64,000 bases of DNA from Pseudarthrobacter sp. SSS035 (GTDB lineage: Bacteria > Actinomycetota > Actinomycetes > Actinomycetales > Micrococcaceae): positions 3,410,001 to 3,474,000 of the forward strand of contig NZ_CP096882.1 in the NCBI RefSeq assembly GCF_023273875.1, given 5' to 3'. Below the pieces are notes generated by a model, which made no database searches, had not been told where the DNA came from, and saw only the letters and a list, made by a program, of their open reading frames with translations. A program made the translations under genes and the position numbers. Below are positions 17,636 to 25,616 of this stretch, piece by piece; positions within the stretch are counted from its first letter, which is position 1, and each line of letters starts with the position of its first letter.

Positions 17636-17696
17636 CTTGCTCTATCAGTTGTGGTCCCCAAACCGCCGGTTTAGGGACCACAACTGATAGAGCAAC
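17636..17696. repeat. 61-bp palindromic element, copy C
   Basis: The inner 22 bases of each arm pair perfectly (17637-17658 with 17674-17695), beginning TTGCTCTATCAGTTGTGGTC, and a further AAACCG/CGGTTT pair (17660-17665/17667-17672) closes the hairpin. The outermost bases are C and C, unlike G/C in copies A and B. It lies between the convergent tsaD and carboxylate-amine ligase genes, with no nuclease gene nearby. Confidence 0.92.
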
Positions 17697-17705
17697 GGGG
17701 AAGGG

Positions 17706-18857
17706 TTAGCCCGTCGGGCCGTTCCGCATCTGCTTGACCAGGTCCAGCACCACGGCCTGCAGGTCGCCGCCGTGCTCTGCAGCGACGCGGCGCTGCCGCT
17801 GGTACCCGGCGCCGCGGCGGATGATCTTCTCGACGTCGGCCAGTTCGTCGGGGCAGCCGAGCTTCGCTGCCACCGGCTCAAGCCGGTTCAGGGTCTCCAG
17901 GAGGTGGTCGGTGACCAGCCGTTCGTTGCCGGCCGCGTCGAGGATGATGATGGCCTCCATGCCGTAGCGGGCGGCACGCCACTTGTTCTCCTGGATGTGC
18001 CACGGCGGCATGGTGGGGATGGTGCCGCCGTTGTCCAGGGTGGTGGAGAATTCGTCCACCAGGCACTGCGTGAGCGCGGCAATGGCGCCCACCTCTTCCA
18101 GGGTGGCCAGGCCGTCGCAGATGCGCATTTCGATGGTGCCGAGGTTGGGAACGGGCCGGATGTCCCAGCGGATCTCGGAGAGGGTGTCGATCACACCGGT
18201 GGTGAACATGTCCTGGACGTAGGACTCGTATTCGTCCCAGGACGGGAACTGGAAGGGCAGGCCCGCCGTCGGCAGCTGCTGGAACATCAGGGCGCGGTGC
18301 GATGCGTAGCCGGTGTCCTCGCCGCCCCAGAACGGACTCGACGCGGAGAGTGCCTGGAAATGCGGGAAGTAGTTGACCAGGCCGTCCAGCACGGGGAGTG
18401 CCTTTTCGCGCCGGTCCAGGCCCACGTGGACGTGCACGCCGTAGATGACCATCTGCCGGCCCCACCACTGGGTGCGGTCGATCAGCTTGGCATACCGGGC
18501 CTTGTCCGTCACGGGTTGCAGCTGCGGCGGGCTGAACGGGTGGCTGCCGGCGCAGAAAACCTCCACGCCCATGGGGTCGGTGATTTCGCGCACCGCGGCC
18601 AGGGACCGGTTGAGGTCTTCCTTGGCTTCGGCGGCAGTCTCGCAGATGCCGGTGACCAGCTCCACGGTGTTGAGCAGGAGTTCCTGCTTGATGTGCGGGT
18701 GTTCGTCGTCTTCGTTGAGTTCGGGGTGCTTGGCAACCACGCCGCTGAGTACTTCGTTGGCCACTGATGCCAGTTCGCCGGTCTGGCCGTCCACCAGGGC
18801 CAGCTCCCATTCCACACCAAGAGTTGATTGCTTCGATGAAGCGAAATCAATCTTCAT
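17706..18857 (-). CDS. Carboxylate-amine ligase, glutamate-cysteine ligase type 2 (YbdK) family
   Basis: 383 residues, the usual length. GCS2-family ATP-grasp-like ligase; E. coli YbdK has weak glutamate-cysteine ligase activity, while the role in mycothiol-using actinobacteria is unclear. Hallmarks: LGVEWELALVDGQTGEL, IKQELLLNTVELVTGICETA, FCAGSHPFSPP, YGVHVHVGLDRREKALPVL and FGTIEMRICD-like LGTIEMRICDGLATLEEV. The ATG is preceded by AGGGGAA. The enzyme's natural amine substrate cannot be read from sequence. Its stop lies 10 bases from palindrome copy C. Confidence 0.9.
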   Translation of the reverse strand: MKIDFASSKQSTLGVEWELALVDGQTGELASVANEVLSGVVAKHPELNEDDEHPHIKQELLLNTVELVTGICETAAEAKEDLNRSLAAVREITDPMGVEVFCAGSHPFSPPQLQPVTDKARYAKLIDRTQWWGRQMVIYGVHVHVGLDRREKALPVLDGLVNYFPHFQALSASSPFWGGEDTGYASHRALMFQQLPTAGLPFQFPSWDEYESYVQDMFTTGVIDTLSEIRWDIRPVPNLGTIEMRICDGLATLEEVGAIAALTQCLVDEFSTTLDNGGTIPTMPPWHIQENKWRAARYGMEAIIILDAAGNERLVTDHLLETLNRLEPVAAKLGCPDELADVEKIIRRGAGYQRQRRVAAEHGGDLQAVVLDLVKQMRNGPTG

Positions 18858-18931
18858 GCGTTCCCCTAACTGTTCAGATATCCCTGGGCACGCGCCGCAT
18901 TCAAGTCTAATGCAGGGGTAGCATCGTCTTG

Positions 18932-20650
18932 ATGGCCTTGTTCCTTTGGACCCGTGACAGTGTTCACAAAACCACCCTCCTCATTGCGGCCGCTGCCGTG
19001 GCCGCCCTGACTGCCTGCACGGCGGTTCCCGCCACCGCCCCGGCGACCTCCGGCCCTGCGCCGGCCTCAACCCCGGAATCAGAGCGGCCGACGACGGCAC
19101 CTCCGTCCGCTTCTCCCTCACCCGACCCCGGGCTGCTGCCGCTGGGCTGGGGCCCCGAGCAGCGGGACCAGGATGTCGCCGCGGCCGCCGTGGCGGCGAT
19201 GTCGGTCGAGGAGAAGGCCGGTCAGGTGCTGATGCCCGTGTACGCCGGCACGGACGCCGAAGCCCAGGCCGGCACCATTGAGCGCCTCCATCTGGCCGGG
19301 TCAATCATCATGGGCGACAACATTCCGCTCGACGCGCGCGGTCAGGCGGATCCGGCTGCCATGACTGCTGTCAACGCCCGGCTGGCCCAGGCCGCCACGG
19401 CCGACGGCAGGCCCTGGCCCGGGCTCATCGGCGTGGACCAGGAGGGCGGGATTGTGGCGCGGCTGGGTGCGCCCCTGACCGAATGGCCAACGGCCCTGAG
19501 CTACGGGGCCGCCGGCAATGCGCCACTCGCCAAGGACGCTGGCCGCGCTCTGGCCGCGGAGATCGCGTCGCTGGGCTTCACCGTGGACTTCGCCCCCGAT
19601 GCGGACGTGACTATCGGCCCGGCAGATCCCACCATCGGTGCCCGGTCAATGTCCGGCAACCCGGACGCAGCGGGAGCCCTGGCGGTGGCGTTTTCCCAGG
19701 GCATGCAGGAGGCCGGCGTGCTGCCCGCCGTCAAGCATTTCCCCGGCCACGGCTCCGTCACCGTTGACTCGCACCAGGACCTCCCGGTGCAGCCCGCGGG
19801 CATCGCGGAACTCGAGGCCCGGGACTGGAAGCCGTTCCGGGCGGCCATCGCCGCCGGTATGCCCATGGTCATGACCGGGCACATCGCCGTACCGGCCTTG
19901 GAACCCGGCGTCCCGGCGTCGTTGTCCGGCCCCACCTATGCTGCGCTGCGCGGCATGGGCTTCAAGGGTGTGGCTGTGACCGATGCCCTCAACATGGGCG
20001 CAGTCCAGCAGCAATACCCGGGCGGCTCCGCAGCAACGGCAGCGCTCGCCGCGGGCGCGGACCTGCTCCTGATGCCCACGGACGTGGGGCAGGCCCACGC
20101 AGCCATCGTGAGCGCTGTCGCGGCCGGAACACTGCCGACGGCCCGCCTGGACGAAGCAGCAACCCGGGTGGCCACCATGTTGACCTGGCGCGGCCGCACC
20201 ACGTCGCCGCCTGCCGGTTCGGCCCCCGCCAGCGCAGCCCCCGGCAGCGGTGCCGACATCTCGGCGCGGGTCTCCGCGGCCGCCGTCACGGTGCTGTCCG
20301 GACACTGCGGCCCGCCAATCGTCGAGGGAAGCATCCGGATTGCCGGCGGATCAGCGCAGGACCGGGCGCGGTTTGAGGGTGCCGCAGCGAAGGCCGGGCT
20401 CGGCACCGGGGCTGGCCCGCTGGTCAGCCTCATCGGTTACGCCGGGCGGCCGGTTGGGGGCGACATTGCCGTAGCCCTGGATGCGCCATGGCCGCTGCAG
20501 GATTCCACTGCCGCGGTGAAGATTGCGCTGTACGGCCGCACGCCTGGCGCTTTTGACGCCCTCGTTGCCGTGCTGGCAGGGAAGGCGACTGCCCCGGGGA
20601 AGCTGCCCGCCGCCGTCGGAAGCCATCCAGCCGGGACGGGCTGCCCGTAA
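18932..20650 (+). CDS. GH3 beta-N-acetylhexosaminidase-like lipoprotein
   Basis: 572 residues. Signal peptide followed by the lipobox LTAC (about residue 28) and a Pro/Thr/Ser/Ala-rich linker of about 45 residues, so a surface lipoprotein. The GH3 domain shows GVDQEGGIVARLGAP, the NagZ-type catalytic-loop motif AVKHFPGHG with SHQDLP after it, and the nucleophile region VAVTDALNMGAV. Family members remove GlcNAc from peptidoglycan fragments. A second C-terminal region (about 440-572) has no recognised motif. ATG 18932 is 7 bases after TAGCAT (18919-18924); a GTG at 18962 would give a shorter, more compact signal peptide and is a fair alternative. Confidence 0.88.
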   Translation: MALFLWTRDSVHKTTLLIAAAAVAALTACTAVPATAPATSGPAPASTPESERPTTAPPSASPSPDPGLLPLGWGPEQRDQDVAAAAVAAMSVEEKAGQVLMPVYAGTDAEAQAGTIERLHLAGSIIMGDNIPLDARGQADPAAMTAVNARLAQAATADGRPWPGLIGVDQEGGIVARLGAPLTEWPTALSYGAAGNAPLAKDAGRALAAEIASLGFTVDFAPDADVTIGPADPTIGARSMSGNPDAAGALAVAFSQGMQEAGVLPAVKHFPGHGSVTVDSHQDLPVQPAGIAELEARDWKPFRAAIAAGMPMVMTGHIAVPALEPGVPASLSGPTYAALRGMGFKGVAVTDALNMGAVQQQYPGGSAATAALAAGADLLLMPTDVGQAHAAIVSAVAAGTLPTARLDEAATRVATMLTWRGRTTSPPAGSAPASAAPGSGADISARVSAAAVTVLSGHCGPPIVEGSIRIAGGSAQDRARFEGAAAKAGLGTGAGPLVSLIGYAGRPVGGDIAVALDAPWPLQDSTAAVKIALYGRTPGAFDALVAVLAGKATAPGKLPAAVGSHPAGTGCP

Positions 20651-20700
20651 CTTGGCACGCAACACATCGCCGAATCGGTCAACGGCGCTTTAATGGACAG

Positions 20701-21519
20701 GTGCCCATTCTGAATAAAGACATGACCCTGTGTATTTCGCTGTCGGCCCGGCCCAGCAACAACGGGACCCGGTTCCACAACCACCTCTATGACCAGCTGG
20801 ACCTGAACTGGATCTACAAGGCCTTCGCCCCCACCGACCTGGCCCAGGCGATCGCCGGCGTCAGGGGCCTGGGGATCCGCGGCTGTGCGGTGTCCATGCC
20901 GTACAAGGAGGACGTGATGGCCCTCGTGGATGAACTGGATCCGTCCGCCAAAGCCATCGATTCGGTCAACACGATCGTGAACACCGACGGGCATCTGAAG
21001 GCCTACAACACGGACTACACCGCCATCGAGCAGCTCCTCGCAAGCAACGCCGTGCCCACGGACTACTCGGTGCTGGTCCAGGGTGCCGGCGGCATGGCCA
21101 AGGCCACCGTCGCGGCCCTGCGGGACGCCGGCTTCACGGATGTCACCGTCATCGCCCGGAACGAAGACACCGGCCGGGCGCTCGCAGAGCAGTACGGGTT
21201 CCAGTGGCGGGCAACGCTCGACGGCGGGACGGCGGACCTGATCATCAACGTCACCCCCATCGGCATGGCAGGCGGCCCTGAAGTGGACTCACTGTCCTTC
21301 CCGGAAGCTGCGATCGCCGCAGCCAAGGTGGTCTTCGACGTCGTGGCGCTGCCTGCGGAGACGCCGCTGATCAAGGCGGCCCGCGGCGCCGGGAAACAGG
21401 CGATCACGGGCGCGGAAGTGGCCACCATCCAGGCGCTCGAGCAGTTTGTGCTCTACACCGGTGTCCGGCCCACCGATGAGCAGGTCCGGGCCGCCGAGGA
21501 CTTTATGCGCGCCCAGTAG
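20701..21519 (+). CDS. Shikimate 5-dehydrogenase-like protein (AroE family)
   Basis: 272 residues. The substrate-binding region CISLSARPSNNGTRFHNHLY is closest to the divergent shikimate dehydrogenase-like group (HI0607 type) rather than classical AroE. The catalytic Lys is in SMPYKEDVM and the Asp in YNTDYTAIEQLL. The NADP loop QGAGGMAKATVAALRDAGF and NVTPIGMAGGPE follow. It may act in aromatic amino acid or quinate metabolism, but no other aro gene is near, so the substrate is uncertain. GTG 20701 has TTTAAT 6 bases upstream; the ATG at 20722 is another possible start. Confidence 0.88.
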   Translation: MPILNKDMTLCISLSARPSNNGTRFHNHLYDQLDLNWIYKAFAPTDLAQAIAGVRGLGIRGCAVSMPYKEDVMALVDELDPSAKAIDSVNTIVNTDGHLKAYNTDYTAIEQLLASNAVPTDYSVLVQGAGGMAKATVAALRDAGFTDVTVIARNEDTGRALAEQYGFQWRATLDGGTADLIINVTPIGMAGGPEVDSLSFPEAAIAAAKVVFDVVALPAETPLIKAARGAGKQAITGAEVATIQALEQFVLYTGVRPTDEQVRAAEDFMRAQ

Positions 21520-21540
21520 GACGCACCGGCAGGACAGGTC

Positions 21541-22770
21541 TTAGACCGGTTCCACCGAGATGGCCACCCGGTCCTCCCCAATGCGGGTCAGGACCAGGGT
21601 GGCTGTTTTTTGTCCGGCATTCTTTCCGGCCACCTTGCTTCCGGCGAACAGCTGCTTGCGCAGTTCCTCCGGAGTTACCGAGGTCCCGCGCTTTTTGATG
21701 TCCAGCACCGTGATGCCGTTCTCCTTCACCCAGGCCTTGAGCGCCTTGACGTTGTACGGCATCACTTCCAGGACCTTGTAGGCGCGGGCGAACGGCGTGT
21801 CCACCAGCTCCGGAGCGCAGATGTAGGCGATGTGCTCGTCCAGCAGGTGCCCGCCCAGTTGAAGCGCGACGTCCGCCACCAGTCCGGCGCGGATCACCGC
21901 GCCATCGGGCTCATACAGGTAGCCCTCTGCCGGACCCACCGGCGCGGCGGGACCGCCGTCGAAATCTTCAGCGCTGGTCAGCTCGGCGGCACCCTGCGGG
22001 CCGAGCAGCAGCGCCGCGCGGCGGATTCCCGGCCGGCGCACGGAGTTGAACCACAGGGCCACCTCGGTGACGTCGCCGCCCACCGATACCCACTGCGCCT
22101 CGCAGCCGGCGGGAACCGACTCGTGCGGCATGCCGGGGCCCATTTTGACGCCAACGGCGCGCCCGGTGGCGGCGAGCGATTCGACAAAGGACAGCGGCGG
22201 CGAAAACGCCTCAGGATCCCAGATCCGCTTGGTACCCGAGGTGGAGGTGACCCGTCGTGCGGGATCCAGCCAGACGCCGTCGACCCCGTCCAACGGGACG
22301 GTAGTTGCGTCCGAATGCACTACGGTGGCGTTGGGGAAGGGGATGAGGTTGACCGTGGCGCAGGCGGCCGTGGTTTCGTCCATTTCCACGGCCGTGACCG
22401 TGATGTCCATCGATGCCAGGGCCAGGGAATCCGCCGCAAGGCCGCAGCCGAGGTCGGCCACGTGGCGGACGCCGGCTTGCGCAAAGCGCTCGGCATGCCG
22501 GGCGGCCACGGTGAGGCGCGTGGCCTGTTCCAGCCCGGCCTGCGTGAAGAGCATGCTCCGGGCGAACTCGCCGAACTTCAGCTCGGCTTTAGTGCGCAGC
22601 CGGGACTGGGTGAGGACGGCGGAGACCAGTGCGGGGGAGTGCCCGGCCTTGCGGAGAGCCGCGTTGAGCTCAAAGGACTTGTCCTCGCGGTACGGGCCCA
22701 GGGACGCCAGGAGCTCCCAGCCTTCGCTCGTGAGCAGTGGGGCGATCTGGTCCTGCGGTGCTTGAGCCAT
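21541..22770 (-). CDS. Class I SAM-dependent methyltransferase with THUMP-like C-terminus
   Basis: 409 residues. HVADLGCGLAADSLALASMDITVTAVEMDE is the SAM-binding motif I and the acidic end of strand 2; VWLDPARR is the motif IV region, similar to (D/N)PP-type RNA methyltransferases. The C-terminal domain ends KKRGTSVTPEELRKQL, typical of the THUMP-like actinobacterial family. An RNA target is plausible by relation only. ATG 22770 was chosen because TAGGCT (22783-22778) lies 7 bases upstream; the open frame further upstream overlaps the divergent gene and looks non-coding. Confidence 0.88.
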   Translation of the reverse strand: MAQAPQDQIAPLLTSEGWELLASLGPYREDKSFELNAALRKAGHSPALVSAVLTQSRLRTKAELKFGEFARSMLFTQAGLEQATRLTVAARHAERFAQAGVRHVADLGCGLAADSLALASMDITVTAVEMDETTAACATVNLIPFPNATVVHSDATTVPLDGVDGVWLDPARRVTSTSGTKRIWDPEAFSPPLSFVESLAATGRAVGVKMGPGMPHESVPAGCEAQWVSVGGDVTEVALWFNSVRRPGIRRAALLLGPQGAAELTSAEDFDGGPAAPVGPAEGYLYEPDGAVIRAGLVADVALQLGGHLLDEHIAYICAPELVDTPFARAYKVLEVMPYNVKALKAWVKENGITVLDIKKRGTSVTPEELRKQLFAGSKVAGKNAGQKTATLVLTRIGEDRVAISVEPV

Positions 22771-22825
22771 GGGTTCAAGCCTAGTGGAGGTAGCCCGGCG
22801 GCCAGTTCCCGCTAGGGTTGAAGGC

Positions 22826-23209
22826 ATGGAAGACAGCGCAGGGACCCAGCCGTCCGGACTACCCCAAGCAAGAAAGCCGGACCTGGTGAAGTTTGCCCGT
22901 CCCGCACTGATTGCAGGATCCGCAGTGGCCGTGGTCTGCGTCGCGTTGCTGGTAATCATCCTCTTCTTGGACACGTTCAACGCCACCGTCTATTCCGTGG
23001 GCGGCAAGAACATCCAGGACGCCACGGACGAGGCACAGGAGATCCGCAGCCTCTACGCCGGGGCGCGCATAGGCGGCATCATCCTGCTGGTGGTCTCGCT
23101 GCTGGCTGCCGTGGGCGGCGCCGTGGTGCTGTACCTGCGGCGGGGCACCGTTGAGGAAGGGGACGACGGCGACGAGGACGTCGATCTCGAGGACCTCACC
23201 GGCCGGTAA
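22826..23209 (+). CDS. Small two-pass membrane protein
   Basis: 127 residues. Two hydrophobic segments: ALIAGSAVAVVCVALLVIILF (about 28-48) and IGGIILLVVSLLAAVGGAVVLYL (about 81-103). The loop between them is about 30 residues and polar, and the C-terminus is strongly acidic (EEGDDGDEDVDLEDL). No family was recognised. ATG 22826 lies 7 bases after TAGGGT (22813-22818), so a leaderless start; it is divergent from the methyltransferase gene with 55 bases between. It precedes the groES operators but is probably a separate unit. Confidence 0.7.
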   Translation: MEDSAGTQPSGLPQARKPDLVKFARPALIAGSAVAVVCVALLVIILFLDTFNATVYSVGGKNIQDATDEAQEIRSLYAGARIGGIILLVVSLLAAVGGAVVLYLRRGTVEEGDDGDEDVDLEDLTGR

Positions 23210-23233
23210 CAGCTGTTCGCCGGCGACATAATT

Positions 23234-23260
23234 CTGGCACTCGCCTTGACCGAGTGCTAA
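23234..23260 (+). promoter_or_regulatory. CIRCE operator 1 (HrcA site)
   Basis: CTGGCACTC, 9 bases, GAGTGCTAA: the CIRCE consensus (TTAGCACTC-N9-GAGTGCTAA) with two changes in the left arm. It encloses the -35 hexamer of the groES promoter. Confidence 0.92.
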
Positions 23261-23274
23261 CCAATACATAGAGT
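23246..23274 (+). promoter_or_regulatory. groES-groEL promoter
   Basis: TTGACC (23246-23251) and TAGAGT (23269-23274) are separated by 17 bases, matching the vegetative sigma consensus at 5 and 4 of 6 positions. The expected start is near 23281, inside CIRCE operator 2, so HrcA bound at both sites would cover -35 and the start point. Confidence 0.75.
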
Positions 23275-23279
23275 CATCA

Positions 23280-23306
23280 TTAGCACTCTCCCTAGGAGGG
23301 TGCTAA
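23280..23306 (+). promoter_or_regulatory. CIRCE operator 2 (HrcA site)
   Basis: TTAGCACTC, 9 bases, GGGTGCTAA: left arm perfect, one change in the right arm. Located at the predicted transcription start of groES and therefore also in the 5' leader. Confidence 0.93.
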
Positions 23307-23418
23307 CACATGAAGAGCTGCCAGCCAGGCTGCTGCCGGCACCGCGACGACGGTTTGCCAGCCACGGCGAAGCAGCTCAACTGTCCATGAATTTGCTGAC
23401 GTAGAAGGAGAGGTCCGA

Positions 23419-23715
23419 GTGTCGGTCTCTATTAAGCCTCTTGAGGATCGTATTGTTGTCCGCCCGCTCGAAGCCGAGCAGACCACGGCTTCCGGCCTGG
23501 TTATCCCGGACTCCGCACAGGAGAAGCCGCAGGAAGGCGAAGTTGTTGCAGTAGGCCCCGGCCGCTTTGACGACAACGGCAACCGCGTTCCGATCGATGT
23601 TGCCGTTGGCGACGTTGTTATCTACTCCAAGTACGGCGGAACTGAAGTCAAGACCGGTGGCACCGAGTACCTCGTGCTTTCCGCCCGCGACGTTCTGGCG
23701 ATCGTCGTAAAGTAA
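23419..23715 (+). CDS. groES: Co-chaperonin GroES
   Basis: 98 residues, standard length. Heptameric lid of the GroEL chamber. SIKPLEDRIVVRPLEAEQTT at the N-terminus, the mobile loop TASGLVIPDSAQEKPQEGEV and the C-terminal GTEYLVLSARDVLAIV are typical. GTG 23419 is preceded by AAGGAGAGG. First gene of the bicistronic heat-shock operon, 77 bases before groEL; a stable hairpin lies in that gap. Confidence 0.98.
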   Translation: MSVSIKPLEDRIVVRPLEAEQTTASGLVIPDSAQEKPQEGEVVAVGPGRFDDNGNRVPIDVAVGDVVIYSKYGGTEVKTGGTEYLVLSARDVLAIVVK

Positions 23716-23725
23716 CTCTTTGGAT

Positions 23726-23768
23726 CCCCGTGCTGCTGTTCCGTCCCTGACTGAACAACAGCACGGGG
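23726..23768 (+). other. Intercistronic hairpin between groES and groEL
   Basis: The arms CCCCGTGCTGCTGTT (23726-23740) and AACAACAGCACGGGG (23754-23768) form a 15-bp stem with one mismatch and a 13-base loop. It ends 24 bases before the groEL ATG and is followed by TTCTGTCTTT. It may partly terminate transcription, or mark an mRNA cleavage or stabilisation point that sets the groES:groEL ratio. Confidence 0.75.
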
Positions 23769-23792
23769 TTCTGTCTTTGAAAGGACAAAACC

Positions 23793-25403
23793 ATGGCAAA
23801 GCAGCTTGCGTTTAACGACGCTGCACGCCGGTCGCTTGAAGCCGGCATCGATAAGCTCGCCAACACTGTCAAGGTGACGCTCGGCCCCCGCGGCCGCAAC
23901 GTTGTCCTCGACAAAAAGTGGGGGGCACCCACCATCACCAATGACGGCGTCACGATCGCCCGCGAAATTGAGCTTGATGACCCGTATGAAAACCTTGGCG
24001 CGCAGCTGGCCAAGGAAGTAGCCACGAAGACCAACGATGTTGCCGGCGACGGCACCACCACGGCCACCGTGCTCGCCCAGGCCCTGGTCAAGGAAGGCCT
24101 CCGCAACGTTGCGGCGGGCGCCGCTCCGGGCCAGATCAAGCGTGGCATCGAGGTCTCCGTAGAAGCCATTGCAGCCCGCCTGCTCGAGAACGCACGCCCG
24201 GTTGAAGGCACGCAGGTTGCCAGCGTGGCAGCAATCTCGGCCCAGAGCGACGAAATCGGCGAGCTCCTCGCCGAGGCATTCGGCAAGGTCGGCAAGGATG
24301 GTGTGATCACCATCGAGGAGTCCTCCACCACGCAGACCGAGCTGGTCCTCACCGAAGGCATGCAGTTCGACAAGGGCTACCTGTCCCCGTACTTCGTGAC
24401 CGACTCCGAACGCCAGGAAGCCGTCCTCGAAGACGCCCTTATCCTGATCAACCAGGGCAAGATCTCCTCCGTGCAGGACTTCCTGCCCCTGCTGGAGAAG
24501 GCGCTGGCGAGCTCCAAGCCGCTCTTCATCATTGCCGAAGACGTTGAGGGCGAGGCCCTGTCCACGCTGATCGTCAACCGCATCCGCGGCACGCTGAACG
24601 TTGTTGCCGTCAAGGCTCCGGGCTTCGGCGACCGCCGCAAGGCCATGCTGCAGGACATCGCCACCCTCACCGGTGCGCAGGTCATCTCCGCGGAACTGGG
24701 CCTCAGCCTGGATTCGGTTGGCCTTGAGGTGCTGGGTACCGCCCGCCGCATCACGGTCACCAAGGACAACACCACCATCGTTGACGGCGCCGGTTCCGCA
24801 GAAGACGTCGCAGCCCGGGTTTCCCAGCTGCGCGCCGAGCTGACCCGCACCGACTCCGACTGGGACAAGGAAAAGCTCCAGGAGCGCCTGGCCAAGCTGG
24901 CCGGCGGCATCGGTGTAATCAAGGTCGGCGCAGCCACCGAAGTTGAGCTGAAGGAAAAGAAGCACCGCATCGAAGATGCAGTGTCCTCCACCCGCGCCGC
25001 CCTCGAAGAAGGCATCGTGGCCGGTGGCGGTTCCGCACTGATCCACGCACTGAAGGCCCTCGACGAGGACCCTGCAGTCAAGGCACTCGAAGGCGACGCC
25101 GCCGCTGCTGTGGGCATCGTCCGCCGCGCGCTGGTCCAGCCGCTTCGCTGGATCGCCCAGAACGCCGGTTTCGACGGCTACGTTGTCACCGCCAAGGTTG
25201 CCGAGCTCGAAACCAACAACGGCTTCAACGCCAAGACGGGCGAGTACGAGGACCTGATCGCCGCCGGTGTCATCGACCCGGTCAAGGTCACCCGTGCAGC
25301 CCTGCGCAACGCGGCATCCATCGCAGCGCTGGTTCTCACCACCGAGACCCTCGTGGTGGAGAAGCCCGCCAACGAAGACGAGCACGCAGGCCACAGCCAC
25401 TAG
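23793..25403 (+). CDS. groEL: Chaperonin GroEL (His-rich-tail type)
   Basis: 536 residues. ATP-driven folding chamber. KVTLGPRGRNVVLDK, TNDGVTIAREIELDD and the ATP-site VAGDGTTTATVLAQALV with its Asp are present; GGGSALIHAL and VVTAKVAELE lie toward the C-terminus. The tail ends DEHAGHSH rather than the Gly-Met repeats of E. coli, matching the GroEL1 class that sits with groES in actinobacteria, where a second, unlinked groEL usually exists. ATG 23793 follows GAAAGGA. Controlled with groES by two CIRCE sites. Confidence 0.97.
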   Translation: MAKQLAFNDAARRSLEAGIDKLANTVKVTLGPRGRNVVLDKKWGAPTITNDGVTIAREIELDDPYENLGAQLAKEVATKTNDVAGDGTTTATVLAQALVKEGLRNVAAGAAPGQIKRGIEVSVEAIAARLLENARPVEGTQVASVAAISAQSDEIGELLAEAFGKVGKDGVITIEESSTTQTELVLTEGMQFDKGYLSPYFVTDSERQEAVLEDALILINQGKISSVQDFLPLLEKALASSKPLFIIAEDVEGEALSTLIVNRIRGTLNVVAVKAPGFGDRRKAMLQDIATLTGAQVISAELGLSLDSVGLEVLGTARRITVTKDNTTIVDGAGSAEDVAARVSQLRAELTRTDSDWDKEKLQERLAKLAGGIGVIKVGAATEVELKEKKHRIEDAVSSTRAALEEGIVAGGGSALIHALKALDEDPAVKALEGDAAAAVGIVRRALVQPLRWIAQNAGFDGYVVTAKVAELETNNGFNAKTGEYEDLIAAGVIDPVKVTRAALRNAASIAALVLTTETLVVEKPANEDEHAGHSH

Positions 25404-25474
25404 TCCCCACCGGCTCCCAAGTCTCGCTTCGCTCGACCTGGGTCCCTCGCCGGTGTGGGCCCACCCACCCGTCT

Positions 25475-25504
25475 CCCTCACCGCGCTTCGCGCGGTCAGG
25501 GAAC
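25475..25504 (+). repeat. Inverted repeat in the groEL downstream region
   Basis: ACCGCGC/GCGCGGT stem (25480-25486 with 25490-25496), extended beyond a C/C mismatch by CCCT/AGGG. Between 25404 and 25550 there is also a GGGCCCACCC-type dyad; nothing coding is seen in this 213-base gap. Confidence 0.55.
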
Positions 25505-25550
25505 CCTGACGGCGTGGGCCCAGGCCTCTGCATCAAGTCTCTGCACAAAG

Positions 25551-25582
25551 AACCGGTCCAGCTTCGGCTGGGCCGGTTTTTT
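25551..25582 (+). terminator. Rho-independent terminator of the groESL operon
   Basis: Stem of 12 pairs (25551-25562 with 25567-25578, one G.T wobble), TTCG tetraloop, and a T run TTTTTT at 25577-25582. This is the strongest intrinsic terminator in the window; it lies 150 bases after groEL and 35 bases before the end of the convergent gene. Confidence 0.9.
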
Positions 25583-25616
25583 GTGCCACAAATCATTCGC
25601 GGTGAGCTTTCCCGCG

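Noticed and set aside
23622..25481. 619-codon minus-strand frame over groEL
   Set aside because: Antisense shadow caused by high GC at third positions; groEL on the plus strand is unambiguous.
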